Assembly (NCBI RefSeq): GCF_013363975.1
Contig: NZ_JABWGN010000022.1
Location: 62,001 to 126,000, forward strand
DNA length: 64,000 bases
Source: Nonomuraea montanisoli
GTDB taxonomy: Bacteria; Actinomycetota; Actinomycetes; Streptosporangiales; Streptosporangiaceae
Direction: 5' to 3'
The translations under genes were made by a program, and so were the position numbers. The stretch's first letter is position 1. The number at the start of each line of letters is the position of its first letter. Below are positions 25,668 through 33,460 of this stretch, piece by piece. The notes beneath the pieces are model-generated. The model was not told where the DNA came from, did no database searches, and saw only the letters and a program-made list of their open reading frames with translations.

Positions 25668-26213
25668 TCACAGGACGCGGGTGAGCCTGGTCAGCGCCTC
25701 GACGATCTCGTCCATGCCGAGGCCCAGGTCGGAGCGCTGGAAGACGTACACCTCGGGGGCGAGCGGCGCGAGCAGCGTGTCGACGAGCGCGTCCGGCCGC
25801 GGTGTGCCGGCGGCCACCAGCAGCGAGCGGACGTGCGCCCGCCAGAAGCCGTAGGCGCCGGTCTGGAACCGCGTGCGGCCGACCTCGCTGCCCAGCACCA
25901 GGTGGGCGTGGTCCTCCAGCAGCCGCACCATGGCGGCGTAGAAGGCGGCGAGCCGCTCGGCGGGCGGCGCGCCGGGACCCAGGGGCGGGTCTCCGCGCAG
26001 CAGTCGTTCCTGCAGCTCACGCTCGTGCTCGTCGAGCAGCGCGACGGCGATGGACGCGCGGTCGGGATAGCGGCGGTAGAGCGTGCCCCTGCCCACCCCG
26101 GCGGCCTTGGCGATGTCGTCCATCGTCACTTCGTGCGGCGGCCGGGCGGCGAACAGCTCGGCCGCCGCCTCCAGGATCCGGGCGCGGTTGCGCGCGGCGT
26201 CGGCTCTCTCCAT
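25668..26213 (-). CDS. TetR-family regulator of the azoreductase/SMR group
   Basis: The 181-residue protein has the helix-turn-helix at about residues 10-55 (GVGRGTLYRRYPDR) and a C-terminal domain typical of TetR regulators divergent from oxidoreductase genes. ATG 26213 gives the natural start MERADAARNRARILEAA; the longer frame adds 43 unrelated residues through the operator region. Two similar palindromes follow immediately (26230-26269), so it should repress itself and the azoR-SMR genes. Its ligand may be a quinone or cationic biocide, judging by those genes. Confidence 0.87.
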   Translation of the reverse strand: MERADAARNRARILEAAAELFAARPPHEVTMDDIAKAAGVGRGTLYRRYPDRASIAVALLDEHERELQERLLRGDPPLGPGAPPAERLAAFYAAMVRLLEDHAHLVLGSEVGRTRFQTGAYGFWRAHVRSLLVAAGTPRPDALVDTLLAPLAPEVYVFQRSDLGLGMDEIVEALTRLTRVL

Positions 26214-26229
26214 GCGCACCAGTGTAGGT

Positions 26230-26269
26230 GGACACGCCGTCCGGATATGCTTAAATGGACAACGTGTCC
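26230..26269. promoter_or_regulatory. Two TetR operators
   Basis: GGACACGCCGTCC (26230-26242) and GGACAACGTGTCC (26257-26269) share the palindromic frame GGACA-N3-TGTCC, the second perfectly and the first with one mismatch. Centres are 27 bp apart. They occupy the divergent region between tetR and azoR. Confidence 0.65.
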
Positions 26270-26290
26270 GCTTAGTGATCGGAGATGTCC

Positions 26291-26938
26291 ATGCTGCTCC
26301 ACCTCGACGCCAGTGCCCGCCGTACCTCGTTCTCCCGCACACTGTCGCGGGCGTACGCGGACGCCTGGCTCGCCGCGAACCCCGGCGCCGGGTACGTCCA
26401 CCGCGACCTGGCCGCCGACCCCGTCCCGCACATCGGCGAGGCGTGGACCGAGCTGTGCGACCACGTCCTCGAAAACGAGATCACCGACATCGCCCGCTAC
26501 GAGGAGGCCGTCCTCACCCCCGCCCGGCGTGAGGCGTGGGCGATCGTCAAGCCGCTGCTCGACGAGGTCGTGGCGGCCGACGTGGTGCTGATCGGCACGC
26601 CGATGTACAACTTCTCGATCCCGTCGTCGCTGAAGGCGTGGATCGACCAGATCACGTTCCCGAAGATGTCGCTCAAGGGCCGGTCGTTCGTGGTGACCGG
26701 CGCCCGGGGCGGCGCGTACGGCCCGGGCACCCCGCGCGAGCCGTACGACCACGAGGAGCGCTACCTGCGCGACTTCTTCAAGGGCCACTTCGCGGTCGAG
26801 GACGTCACGTTCGTCCACGCCGAGCTGGTCAACGCGCGGATCGACCCGGCGCTGCGGCACCTGCGCGACAAGCACGAGGAGTCGCTCGCCACGGCCCTGG
26901 AGACGGTGTCGTCACTCGGCTCGGAGACCCGGTCATGA
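26291..26938 (+). CDS. azoR: FMN-dependent NADH:quinone oxidoreductase/azoreductase
   Basis: The 215-residue flavodoxin-fold enzyme contains the FMN-binding GTPMYNFSIPSSLKAWIDQI (about 102-121) and GARGGAYGPGTP, the standard AzoR pattern. It would reduce quinones and azo dyes with NADH, protecting against quinone stress. The second of two close ATG codons (26291) is chosen because GGAG at 26281-26284 touches the first but stands 6 bases from the second. Its stop overlaps the SMR start (ATGA), forming an operon with the efflux gene. Confidence 0.88.
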   Translation: MLLHLDASARRTSFSRTLSRAYADAWLAANPGAGYVHRDLAADPVPHIGEAWTELCDHVLENEITDIARYEEAVLTPARREAWAIVKPLLDEVVAADVVLIGTPMYNFSIPSSLKAWIDQITFPKMSLKGRSFVVTGARGGAYGPGTPREPYDHEERYLRDFFKGHFAVEDVTFVHAELVNARIDPALRHLRDKHEESLATALETVSSLGSETRS

Positions 26939-27249
26939 ACTGGCTGACGCTGGTCCTGGCCGGGCTGGTGGAGGTGGCCTGGTCGCAGAGCATCAAGCCG
27001 ACGCAGAACTTCACCCGCCCGGTGCCCACCCTGATCAGCCTGGTCCTCATGGCCGCCGCCGTGTGGCTGCTGTCGCAGGCGATGAACACGCTGCCCGTCG
27101 GCACCGCGTACGCCGTCTTCACCGGCATCGGCGCCGTGGGCGCGATCACCCTGGGGATCGTGCTCGGCGGCGATCCCGTCTCGGTGGGCCGGATGGCGGC
27201 CTTGAGCCTGATCGTCGGAGGGATAGTCTTGGCCCGAATCACGACATAG
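26935..27249 (+). CDS. Small multidrug resistance (SMR) family efflux protein, Gdx/SugE-like
   Basis: The 104-residue protein has four membrane helices. The conserved membrane Glu is in LAGLVEVAWSQS (Glu13), and PVGTAYAVFTGIGAVGA is the family signature. These proteins export guanidinium or quaternary cations in exchange for protons as antiparallel dimers. The sequence is nearer the guanidinium exporter (Gdx) pattern than EmrE. It is coupled to azoR by a 4-bp overlap and probably induced through the TetR regulator upstream. Confidence 0.88.
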   Translation: MNWLTLVLAGLVEVAWSQSIKPTQNFTRPVPTLISLVLMAAAVWLLSQAMNTLPVGTAYAVFTGIGAVGAITLGIVLGGDPVSVGRMAALSLIVGGIVLARITT

Positions 27250-27269
27250 ACGGAAGGGGCCGGATTCTC

Positions 27270-27929
27270 ATGGGGGAAGTCGGAGAGTCCTACCGGGTGG
27301 TCAGGGAGTCGTACCTGACGGCCGCGGAGTCGGCGGTCGCCCTGCTGGGCGCTCCCGCCGTCGCCGCCGCCTGGGACAAGCCGAGCGCGCTCACCGAGTT
27401 CAGCGTCGCGGGCCTGGCCGGGCACCTCGGCCACCAGCTCGTACGGGTGGACGGGCTGCTGGCCGCCGAGCCCACGCCGGGCGCGGAGCCGATCGGCCTC
27501 CTGGAGCACTACGCCAGGTCCACCTGGGTCGAGGCCGGCCTCGACCACGAGACCAACGTCGGCATCCGGCGCGCCGGCGAGGAGTCCGCCGCGGCCGGCC
27601 CGGCCGCCCTGGCCGCCACCACCGCCGAGCTGCTGGAACGCCAGCGCGCCACCCTGCCCACCGCGCCGGCCGACCGCGTCCTGGATCTGCCCTCGGGCTG
27701 GTCGCTGCTGCTGGACGACTTCCTCATGACCCGCATGATGGAGCTGGTCGTCCACTCCGACGACCTGGCGGCGAGCGTGGGCGTGGAGACCCCGGCCCTG
27801 CCCGCGCGGGTCGTGGACCCGGTGATCGACCTGCTGGCCCGGCTCGCGGTCCACCGGCACGGCGCGACGGCGGTCATCCGCACCCTGAGCCGCGCCGAAC
27901 GCGCCCCCGCCACGATCAGCGCGTTCTAG
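27270..27929 (+). CDS. Maleylpyruvate isomerase N-terminal (DinB-like) family protein
   Basis: The 219-residue protein belongs to the mycothiol-dependent maleylpyruvate isomerase/DinB-like group (TIGR03083 type). Metal-ligand candidates are the His residues in LAGHLGHQLVR (about 48-58) and LVVHSDDLAAS (about 161-171). Such proteins use mycothiol or act as thiol transferases; the substrate is unknown. It lies 20 bp after the SMR gene in the same direction and may be part of the same stress operon. ATG 27270 follows GGAAGGGG. Confidence 0.8.
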   Translation: MGEVGESYRVVRESYLTAAESAVALLGAPAVAAAWDKPSALTEFSVAGLAGHLGHQLVRVDGLLAAEPTPGAEPIGLLEHYARSTWVEAGLDHETNVGIRRAGEESAAAGPAALAATTAELLERQRATLPTAPADRVLDLPSGWSLLLDDFLMTRMMELVVHSDDLAASVGVETPALPARVVDPVIDLLARLAVHRHGATAVIRTLSRAERAPATISAF

Positions 27930-27930
27930 G

Positions 27931-28005
27931 CCGGCCCGTTCCAGATCGGCCCGTTCCAGATCGGCCCGTTCCAGTTCAGCCCGCTCCGGACCAGCCCGTT
28001 CCGAA
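27931..28005. repeat. 15-bp tandem repeat, five copies
   Basis: Five consecutive units of the form CGGCCCGTTCCAGAT follow the stop of the preceding gene by one base. The first two are identical, the third nearly so, and the last two diverged (CAGCCCGCTCCGGAC, CAGCCCGTTCCGAAG). They lie between convergent genes. No hairpin or coding role is evident. Confidence 0.75.
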
Positions 28006-28046
28006 GCGGTGCTCGCGCCGATCGCGCAGCGGGACGGCGACGGGGG

Positions 28047-28901
28047 TCAGCGGGCGGTCAGGAACTCCGCGACGGTGGACACGAACCGGTCGGCGTCGTC
28101 GAGCCACGGGAAGTGCCCGGCTCGGGCCTGGACGACGAGCTCGGCGTTCGGGAACAACCCGGCGAACTCGGCCACGGCGGGAGGAGGCGCCCCCGGATCG
28201 ACCTCTCCGGCGAGCAGCAGTACGGGCGGCGTGAACCGGGCGAGCGCGGTGCGCGTGGCGTCCGGGTCGAAGGCGCCCTCGGCGCCGAAGGCCGCCATGA
28301 CCTCCGGGACCTCCCGCTCCGCCTCGGCCGCGTCATGGGCCTGCGCCGCCTCGTCCCACCGGCCGTAGGAGAACGGCACGATGGCCTGCCAACTGTCGTT
28401 CGTGGCCTTGCCCGCCACGATCGCCTCGAAGGCCGCGAACGCCTCCGGGAACCACGGCTCGTCCCGGCGCAGTCGAACCGTCTCGCGCCGGAGGTCGCCG
28501 TCGATCGTGATGCCGACGGCCCGGACGCTCGGTGTGATCAGCGCGAGCCTGCCGACGCGCCCCGGATGGCGGGCCGCGTACTGCACGGCGACGTTCGCGC
28601 CGGCGCAGTGCGCGAGCAGGTCCATCCGGTCCAGGTCCAGGTGCGCGCGCAGGGCCTCGACGTCGGCGACGAGCCGGTCGCAGCGGCAGGACGTGATGTC
28701 CTCGGGGGTCGCGGACTGCCCGGTGCCCCGCGGGTCCAGCATGATCAACCTCCGGCGCGCGGACAGGCCGCCGAGGTCGCCGAGGTAGGCGGAGGCCGTC
28801 GGCCCGCCGGGCAGGCAGACCACCGGCGCACCGTCCCCGCCTCCGCTCCCGGCCACGTGGTAGGCCAGCTCGGTGCCGTCGTACGAGGTGAAGAACTCCA
28901 T
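28047..28901 (-). CDS. Alpha/beta hydrolase with a cysteine in the nucleophile position
   Basis: The 284-residue protein has the alpha/beta-hydrolase fold close to proline iminopeptidases: PGGPTASAYLGDL (oxyanion region, 31-43), LDPRGTGQS (55-63), acid GEVDPG and His in ARAGHFPWL. The nucleophile elbow reads AHCAG (97-101), with Cys99 where Gly-x-Ser-x-Gly is usual. A Cys nucleophile is known in dienelactone hydrolases but is rare in this subgroup. No signal peptide. It is divergent from an HTH regulator. Confidence 0.82.
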   Translation of the reverse strand: MEFFTSYDGTELAYHVAGSGGGDGAPVVCLPGGPTASAYLGDLGGLSARRRLIMLDPRGTGQSATPEDITSCRCDRLVADVEALRAHLDLDRMDLLAHCAGANVAVQYAARHPGRVGRLALITPSVRAVGITIDGDLRRETVRLRRDEPWFPEAFAAFEAIVAGKATNDSWQAIVPFSYGRWDEAAQAHDAAEAEREVPEVMAAFGAEGAFDPDATRTALARFTPPVLLLAGEVDPGAPPPAVAEFAGLFPNAELVVQARAGHFPWLDDADRFVSTVAEFLTAR

Positions 28902-28972
28902 GCCCGGCAGTCTGAGGGGGTGACGGCGGCAGAGGCTATCGTTTAGCCACAGCTACATGATGGGTGGCACGG

Positions 28973-29938
28973 ATGGCGGTCGAGATCAGGTTCACCGCGG
29001 CGTCGGTCGCCAAGGTGCGGTTCGCCGTCTCGCCCCTGGGGGAGACGGTGCTCGCGCTCCGGATCCTGTTGGGCACGGGCGGGCACGCGGTGCACCGGCC
29101 CTGGGTGCGCGAGGCGCGTCCGCTGATCGCGGACGAGCCCGAGCTGCCGCTGCTGCGGGCACTGATCGCCGAGGCCATGCCGTCCTTCCTGTTCCCCGTG
29201 CCGCGGGAGCGGCTGCCCTCGATGGCGACCGAGCTGGAGCTGCTGCGCGCCACCGGAGAGCCCTTCTACCGGCGCGAGTACGGAGCGGTTCTGGGCGTAC
29301 CGGCCGAGGAGGTCCCCGAGCCGGCGGCGGTGCTGCCGCGGCTGGCGCGGGCGCTCCACCGTTGCCACGAGCTGCTGATCGCCCCGCAGTGGGGCCGGAT
29401 GCGCGCGGTGCTGGACGCGGACATCGCCAAGCGGGCGCTCACCCTGGTGGACGGCGGAGTGCAGGCGCTGTTCGCCGAGCTGCACCGGGACGTCGCCTGG
29501 GACGGCGGCCAACTGGTCGTGCACGGCCGACGCACCCCGCACGCCGTCCACACGGTGGACACCGGCGGGCATGGCCTGGTCCTGCTGCCCGGCGTCTTCA
29601 ACTGGCCGAACGTGGGCGTCGACAAGTCCCCGGTCGCCGCCGCGTCGATCCGCTATCCGGCGGTGGGCGTCGGCCTGCTCTGGGAGCCGCCCCCTCCGGA
29701 GCTGTCGGGACTGGCCCCGGTGCTGGGCCACACGAGGACGGCGCTGCTCGCCGCCTTGGCCGAACCCCGGACGACCGCGGCTCTGGCCACCCGCCTGGGC
29801 ATCACGCCGAGCGCGGTCTCGCAACATCTGGGCGCACTGCGCGGGGCGGGTCTGGTGGCGACCCACCGTACGGGCCGAACGGCGCTCCACCTGCGCACGG
29901 AACGAGCGGACCACCTGCTGGACTTCTCCGCCTCCTGA
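28973..29938 (+). CDS. ArsR-like winged-helix regulator with N-terminal DUF5937-type domain
   Basis: The 321-residue protein carries its helix-turn-helix at the C-terminus (TTAALATRLGITPSAVSQHL, about 264-283, then GRTALHLRT wing) after a long helical N-terminal domain. This layout is common in actinobacterial ArsR-like regulators. No metal-binding Cys cluster is seen, so it is not a metal sensor of the classical type. The start is either ATG 28973 or GTG 28964; 28973 is taken. It is divergent from the alpha/beta hydrolase, a plausible target. Confidence 0.78.
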   Translation: MAVEIRFTAASVAKVRFAVSPLGETVLALRILLGTGGHAVHRPWVREARPLIADEPELPLLRALIAEAMPSFLFPVPRERLPSMATELELLRATGEPFYRREYGAVLGVPAEEVPEPAAVLPRLARALHRCHELLIAPQWGRMRAVLDADIAKRALTLVDGGVQALFAELHRDVAWDGGQLVVHGRRTPHAVHTVDTGGHGLVLLPGVFNWPNVGVDKSPVAAASIRYPAVGVGLLWEPPPPELSGLAPVLGHTRTALLAALAEPRTTAALATRLGITPSAVSQHLGALRGAGLVATHRTGRTALHLRTERADHLLDFSAS

Positions 29939-30006
29939 GGTTCTCCGGTCCGGGCTTGTAACGTGGTGGTGCCGAGATCAGCCGTCCACGCCGGGAGCGA
30001 ACCGCG

Positions 30007-30549
30007 ATGCGCTGGCAGATCCACTCCGAAGAACCGCTCTACTCGGACTACTGGCTCGACATACGCGTGGCGGACGTGGAGCTGCCCGACGGCAGGCACC
30101 TGGACCATCGGCTCATGCGCATGCCGCCCGGAGCCGGAGCCGTGGTGCTCGACGACCGGCGGCGCGTCCTGCTGATCTGGCGGCACCGCTTCATCACCGA
30201 CACGTGGGCGTGGGAGATCCCCATCGGCCGGATCGAGAGCGGCGAGGAGCCGCGCGAGGCGGCGGCCCGGGAGGTCGAGGAGGAGACCGGCTGGCGTCCC
30301 GGCCCGCTGCGCCCGCTCCTCGACGTCCAGCCCAGCAACGGCATCTCGGACTCCGTGCACCACATCTTCCGCGCCGACGAGGCCACCCACATCGGCCCGC
30401 CGACGGACACGTCCGAGGCCGAACGCGTCGCCTGGATGCCGCTCCCGGACGTGCGCCGGCTGATCAGTGCGGGGCACATCGTCGGCGGCACCAGCATCGC
30501 CGCCCTCCTCTACACCCTGACCGAACCTCCCCCTACGCCCGCCCCCTGA
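30007..30549 (+). CDS. NUDIX hydrolase
   Basis: The 180-residue protein has the NUDIX box G-x5-E-x7-REVEEETGW at about residues 75-97 (GRIESGEEPREAA then REVEEETGW), which binds magnesium and cleaves a nucleoside diphosphate linked to another group. The fold outline resembles ADP-ribose pyrophosphatases, including EIPIGRIE before the box. The exact substrate is unknown. It stands alone between an HTH gene and the RloAB module. Confidence 0.87.
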   Translation: MRWQIHSEEPLYSDYWLDIRVADVELPDGRHLDHRLMRMPPGAGAVVLDDRRRVLLIWRHRFITDTWAWEIPIGRIESGEEPREAAAREVEEETGWRPGPLRPLLDVQPSNGISDSVHHIFRADEATHIGPPTDTSEAERVAWMPLPDVRRLISAGHIVGGTSIAALLYTLTEPPPTPAP

Positions 30550-30705
30550 GGCGCGTCGGTTCCCGCAGGGGCGTCCGCCGGGTTGACGGCCAGGACGCAG
30601 GCGACCGGCGGGTCCAGCGGGAGGATCTCCGTCCGGGCCCGGGGCGGCCGGCGCGGTCACAGGTCGGCGGCTTGCGACACCTCTCAGAGCCGTACGCCCT
30701 GGCGA

Positions 30706-30735
30706 TGGACAGCCCCGCGGATGCGCCGGTATAAG
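30706..30735 (+). promoter_or_regulatory. Candidate housekeeping promoter of the AAA-ATPase/RloB module
   Basis: TGGACA (30706-30711), 18 bases, then TATAAG (30730-30735) resembles a sigma-70/HrdB promoter about 90 bp before the ATPase start. Downstream, GCAGTTTC (30748-30755) and GAAACTGC (30793-30800) are exact inverted repeats in the predicted leader, which could form a stem or be an operator. Confidence 0.45.
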
Positions 30736-30824
30736 TACACGGAGGACGCAGTTTCACGTCGATAATTGCTCAAGATCGCCTCATATGGGCGCGAAACTGC
30801 ATCGAAGGCACCGGGGAGGCCATC

Positions 30825-32138
30825 GTGCTGTTGCGGTTCCGAGTCGCGAACCATCAGAGCATCCGGGAGCTCGTGGAGCTTTCCCTGGTGAGCACCCGGC
30901 TGACCGGCGCCAAGCCGGCCGACGACGACTGGGTCTCGGCGACGACCCGAGTCGCCGGCATCTACGGGGCCAACGCCTCGGGCAAATCCACAGTGCTCGA
31001 CGCCCTGCACTTCCTTGTCCTGGCCGTCGGCAAATCGGCGACCGCATGGGGCGACCGCGAGTACTTCCCCCACTACCCTTTCGCCCTGGACGACGAGTCC
31101 GGGGAGCGATCATCACTGTACGAAACAGACATCGTGCTGAATGACGTACGACTCACGTACGGCTTCGAGTCCTCTTCCCGAGGCATCCACAAGGAGTGGC
31201 TCTACTCCTATCCGACCGGCCGCAAGAGAGTGCTTTTCGAGCGTCACGGCCCCGACGGCTCGGATATCGACTTCGGGCGCACCCTGCCTGGCGAGAACGT
31301 GCGCATCTCGCGACTGCTACGCCCTACCGCCCTCTATCTGTCCACTGCTGCGAACAGCAATCATGAGTTCCTCTCGGGGGTCCACCGCTGGATTTCCCGG
31401 CACATCCAGTACGCCCAGTACACCGAGACGAACCGCAAGGCACGCATCAGATGGGTCAGGAACATCCTGGAGAACGACAAGGTGCTGGCACAGGCCGTCG
31501 GCCTGCTCCGGTTCGCCGACCTGGGAATCACTCGCATGGTGCTCGACGTCGAAGAGTTCGACGAAAAGGTCGTCAGCATGATCAAGCGCGTGATGGACAC
31601 GATCGACGACGGATCACAGGGACCCATCGACAAGGGCCAGATCATAGAGGACCTGAAGAAACGCATCCGGTTCGAGCATTCCGGAAGCGGTTCCGGGCGC
31701 ACCTTCTCCCTCCCCCTGGAGAGCGAGAGCAGCGGCACCATCGCGTGGCTGGCGCTCGCGGTGCCCGCCCTGGCCTGCCTCAGGAACGGGGACGTCTTCG
31801 CCGTGGACGAACTCGACGCGAGTCTCCATCCACGCCTGGCGGCCGCCCTCATCGGGATGTTCAAAGACCCCGAACTGAACCCCCTGGGCGCCCAACTGCT
31901 CTTCACCTCGCACGAAACGGCGTTGCTCGGCCAGACACCCGAGGTCGGGCTCTCCAAGGACGAAGTCTGGTTCACGGAGAAAGGCACCGACGGAGCCACC
32001 GACCTCTTCGCGCTCGCCGAGTTCCCGGTACGCCCCACCGACAACTTCGAGAGAAGGTACCTGCACGGCCGCTACGGAGCCATTCCCATGGTCTCCCAGG
32101 AGGAGCTGCGCGCGGCCGTACTCCAGGACGGGCCGTGA
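30825..32138 (+). CDS. AAA-family ATPase (RloA/AbiLi-like), defence module ATPase
   Basis: The 437-residue OLD/SMC-like ATPase has Walker A GANASGKST at 48-56, Walker B FAVDELD (Asp328-Glu329) and the switch TSHE at 361-364; the segment between the Walker motifs is the variable insert of AAA15/RloA proteins. Paired with an RloB protein (4-bp GTGA overlap) it matches the AbiL/RloAB two-gene phage-exclusion type, in which the ATPase is thought to sense infection. GTG 30825 has GGGGAGG 5 bases upstream. GC content is lower than the flanks, consistent with acquisition. Confidence 0.85.
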   Translation: MLLRFRVANHQSIRELVELSLVSTRLTGAKPADDDWVSATTRVAGIYGANASGKSTVLDALHFLVLAVGKSATAWGDREYFPHYPFALDDESGERSSLYETDIVLNDVRLTYGFESSSRGIHKEWLYSYPTGRKRVLFERHGPDGSDIDFGRTLPGENVRISRLLRPTALYLSTAANSNHEFLSGVHRWISRHIQYAQYTETNRKARIRWVRNILENDKVLAQAVGLLRFADLGITRMVLDVEEFDEKVVSMIKRVMDTIDDGSQGPIDKGQIIEDLKKRIRFEHSGSGSGRTFSLPLESESSGTIAWLALAVPALACLRNGDVFAVDELDASLHPRLAAALIGMFKDPELNPLGAQLLFTSHETALLGQTPEVGLSKDEVWFTEKGTDGATDLFALAEFPVRPTDNFERRYLHGRYGAIPMVSQEELRAAVLQDGP

Positions 32139-32740
32139 GCGGGCGATCCCGGGGAGGCAGTGACCTGCGGCGACGCCGCAACACACGCCGTGAGAAGCCG
32201 CGCATTCTGATCGTCACCGAAGGGGAGAACACCGAGCCGCAGTACTTCAACGGCCTGGCGCGAGAGCTCCGCGCCAGCGGTGTCGAAGTCTTCCGTCTAC
32301 AGGTGGAGGGAATCGGCCGGGACCCCGGACGAGTCGTCCGCCGGGCCGCCGCCGCGCGCGCCGACGCACAGCCGGACGACGAATACGATCACGTGTGGTG
32401 CGTCGTCGACGTGGACGAGCACGAAACTCTGGCGGCGGCCCTTCGGACGGCCGAACGCCTCGGCATTCAGGTGGCCGTCAGCAATCCGTGCTTCGAGATA
32501 TGGATCCTGTGGCATTTCATCGAGCATCGGGCGCACATCGACAAGAAGGCTCTGGGCGAGAAGCTGAAAAGGCTCGGGATGACGGGCAAGAACCTGCCGA
32601 ATCATTTTCCCTTCGCCGCGTACTCCGCCGCCGTCACCCGGGCGGAGCCTCATGGCGGGACCGGTGAGTACGAGGTGGCGGGCAACCCTTCCAGCTCCGT
32701 GTGCCGCCTCGTCAAGATCCTGACCCGGCGATCACAGTGA
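32135..32740 (+). CDS. RloB/AbiLii-like protein, predicted effector of the defence module
   Basis: This 201-residue RloB-family protein carries the TOPRIM-like motifs TEGENTEPQYF (28-38) and VDVDEH (91-96), and the family signature SNPCFEIWILWHF (116-128). In related systems the RloB/AbiLii partner is the likely toxic nuclease arm, kept in check by or activated through the ATPase. The GTG start overlaps the ATPase stop by 4 bp, so the two are translated together. A basic N-terminus (RRRRNTRR) could contact nucleic acid. A hairpin-rich repeat follows the gene. Confidence 0.85.
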   Translation: MSGRSRGGSDLRRRRNTRREKPRILIVTEGENTEPQYFNGLARELRASGVEVFRLQVEGIGRDPGRVVRRAAAARADAQPDDEYDHVWCVVDVDEHETLAAALRTAERLGIQVAVSNPCFEIWILWHFIEHRAHIDKKALGEKLKRLGMTGKNLPNHFPFAAYSAAVTRAEPHGGTGEYEVAGNPSSSVCRLVKILTRRSQ

Positions 32741-32770
32741 ATCGAGGCATCCCTTTGAGCTTCCCTCCAG

Positions 32771-32919
32771 CCGACCAGGTCCCGGCGTAGACGGCCCAGG
32801 CCGGGGGTCCGGGGGCTGGGAAGCCCCCGGCAAGGGGGCGTGGGGGAGCTCGGCTCCCCCACTGTCACAGCCCGAGCTCTCCCGCGCGAAGCGCGTGCCC
32901 GTCGGCGAGGACCGCGCTT
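32771..32919. repeat. ~150-bp hairpin-rich element, copy 1
   Basis: This is near identical, in the same orientation, to 36433-36579. It contains three hairpins: CCGGGGGC/GCCCCCGG (32809-32830), TGGGGGAGC/GCTCCCCCA (32841-32861) and CGCGC/GCGCG (32883-32895). It sits between the convergent ends of the RloB and YtkA-like genes, where the first hairpin could serve as terminator. It is probably a dispersed intergenic repeat (REP or non-autonomous element). Confidence 0.75.
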
Positions 32920-32964
32920 TTCAGCCCACCCGAAGGCAAAGCCTCCCGGTCCGTGAGTGAGTGT

Positions 32965-33357
32965 CTACTTCGCGATCAGCGTTTTGACGGCGAGTTGCTC
33001 CTCGCCCGCGGGGCCGTCGAGGCGGATCGACAGCTCCCAGACGCCGCTCATCGGGAACAGCTCGCCCACGGCCACGAAGCGGCCGGGCTCACGCCTGGTG
33101 GCGGAGATCTCGGGGGTGGAGTGTCCCATCTCGGCCATGACCGCCGACAGGGCCACGGTGTCGGCGTTCCCCTTGCTCACCGTGACCTCCACGGTGACCC
33201 GGCCGGGCACCGGGTCCGCGATGCGGACGGTGGCGGCGTAGCGGGTGCCCGTGGTGGTCAGGTTGATGGGTTCGGCCGCCGCGCTCCTGTTCACGACGTA
33301 CAGCGCCACCGCTGCGGCCACGAGCGCGGCCGCGGCCACCGCGTGCCACCTCTTCAT
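32965..33357 (-). CDS. YtkA/FixH-like exported or membrane-anchored protein
   Basis: The 130-residue protein has one N-terminal hydrophobic segment (about 5-20), a signal peptide or anchor, then a beta-sandwich YtkA-like domain. MAEMGHSTPEIS at about 74-85 is the conserved Met/His loop of the family and a candidate metal ligand set. It is the last gene of a three-gene operon with a His-rich protein and a polytopic membrane protein, which suggests metal (copper) trafficking. The start abuts a 20-bp tandem repeat array. Confidence 0.75.
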   Translation of the reverse strand: MKRWHAVAAAALVAAAVALYVVNRSAAAEPINLTTTGTRYAATVRIADPVPGRVTVEVTVSKGNADTVALSAVMAEMGHSTPEISATRREPGRFVAVGELFPMSGVWELSIRLDGPAGEEQLAVKTLIAK

Positions 33358-33360
33358 CGC

Positions 33361-33460
33361 CGGGCCTCCGAAGTGATCACTGGGTCTCCGATGTGGTCAC
33401 TGGGTCTCCGATGTGGTCACTGGGCCTCCGATGCGGCCACTGGGCCTCCGATGCGGTCAC
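33361..33460. repeat. 20-bp tandem repeat, five copies, overlapping a gene's 3' end
   Basis: Five units of exactly 20 bp: units 2 and 3 are identical (TGGGTCTCCGATGTGGTCAC), units 4 and 5 differ from them at two or three positions, unit 1 is the most diverged. The array starts 3 bp before the YtkA-like gene and covers the last 84 bases of the upstream gene. Because 20 is not a multiple of 3, each copy is read in a different frame and together they encode that protein's tail. Confidence 0.85.

Noticed and set aside
28902..28972. TAGC-CACA-GCTA dyad between the Cys-hydrolase and the ArsR-like gene
   Set aside because: Four-base arms are too short to support an operator call without a second copy.
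33361..33460. Tandem repeats here, at 27931, 49695, 55684 and 56564 as possible CRISPR arrays
   Set aside because: The units follow each other without spacers, differ between copies and have no cas genes nearby. They are simple tandem duplications.
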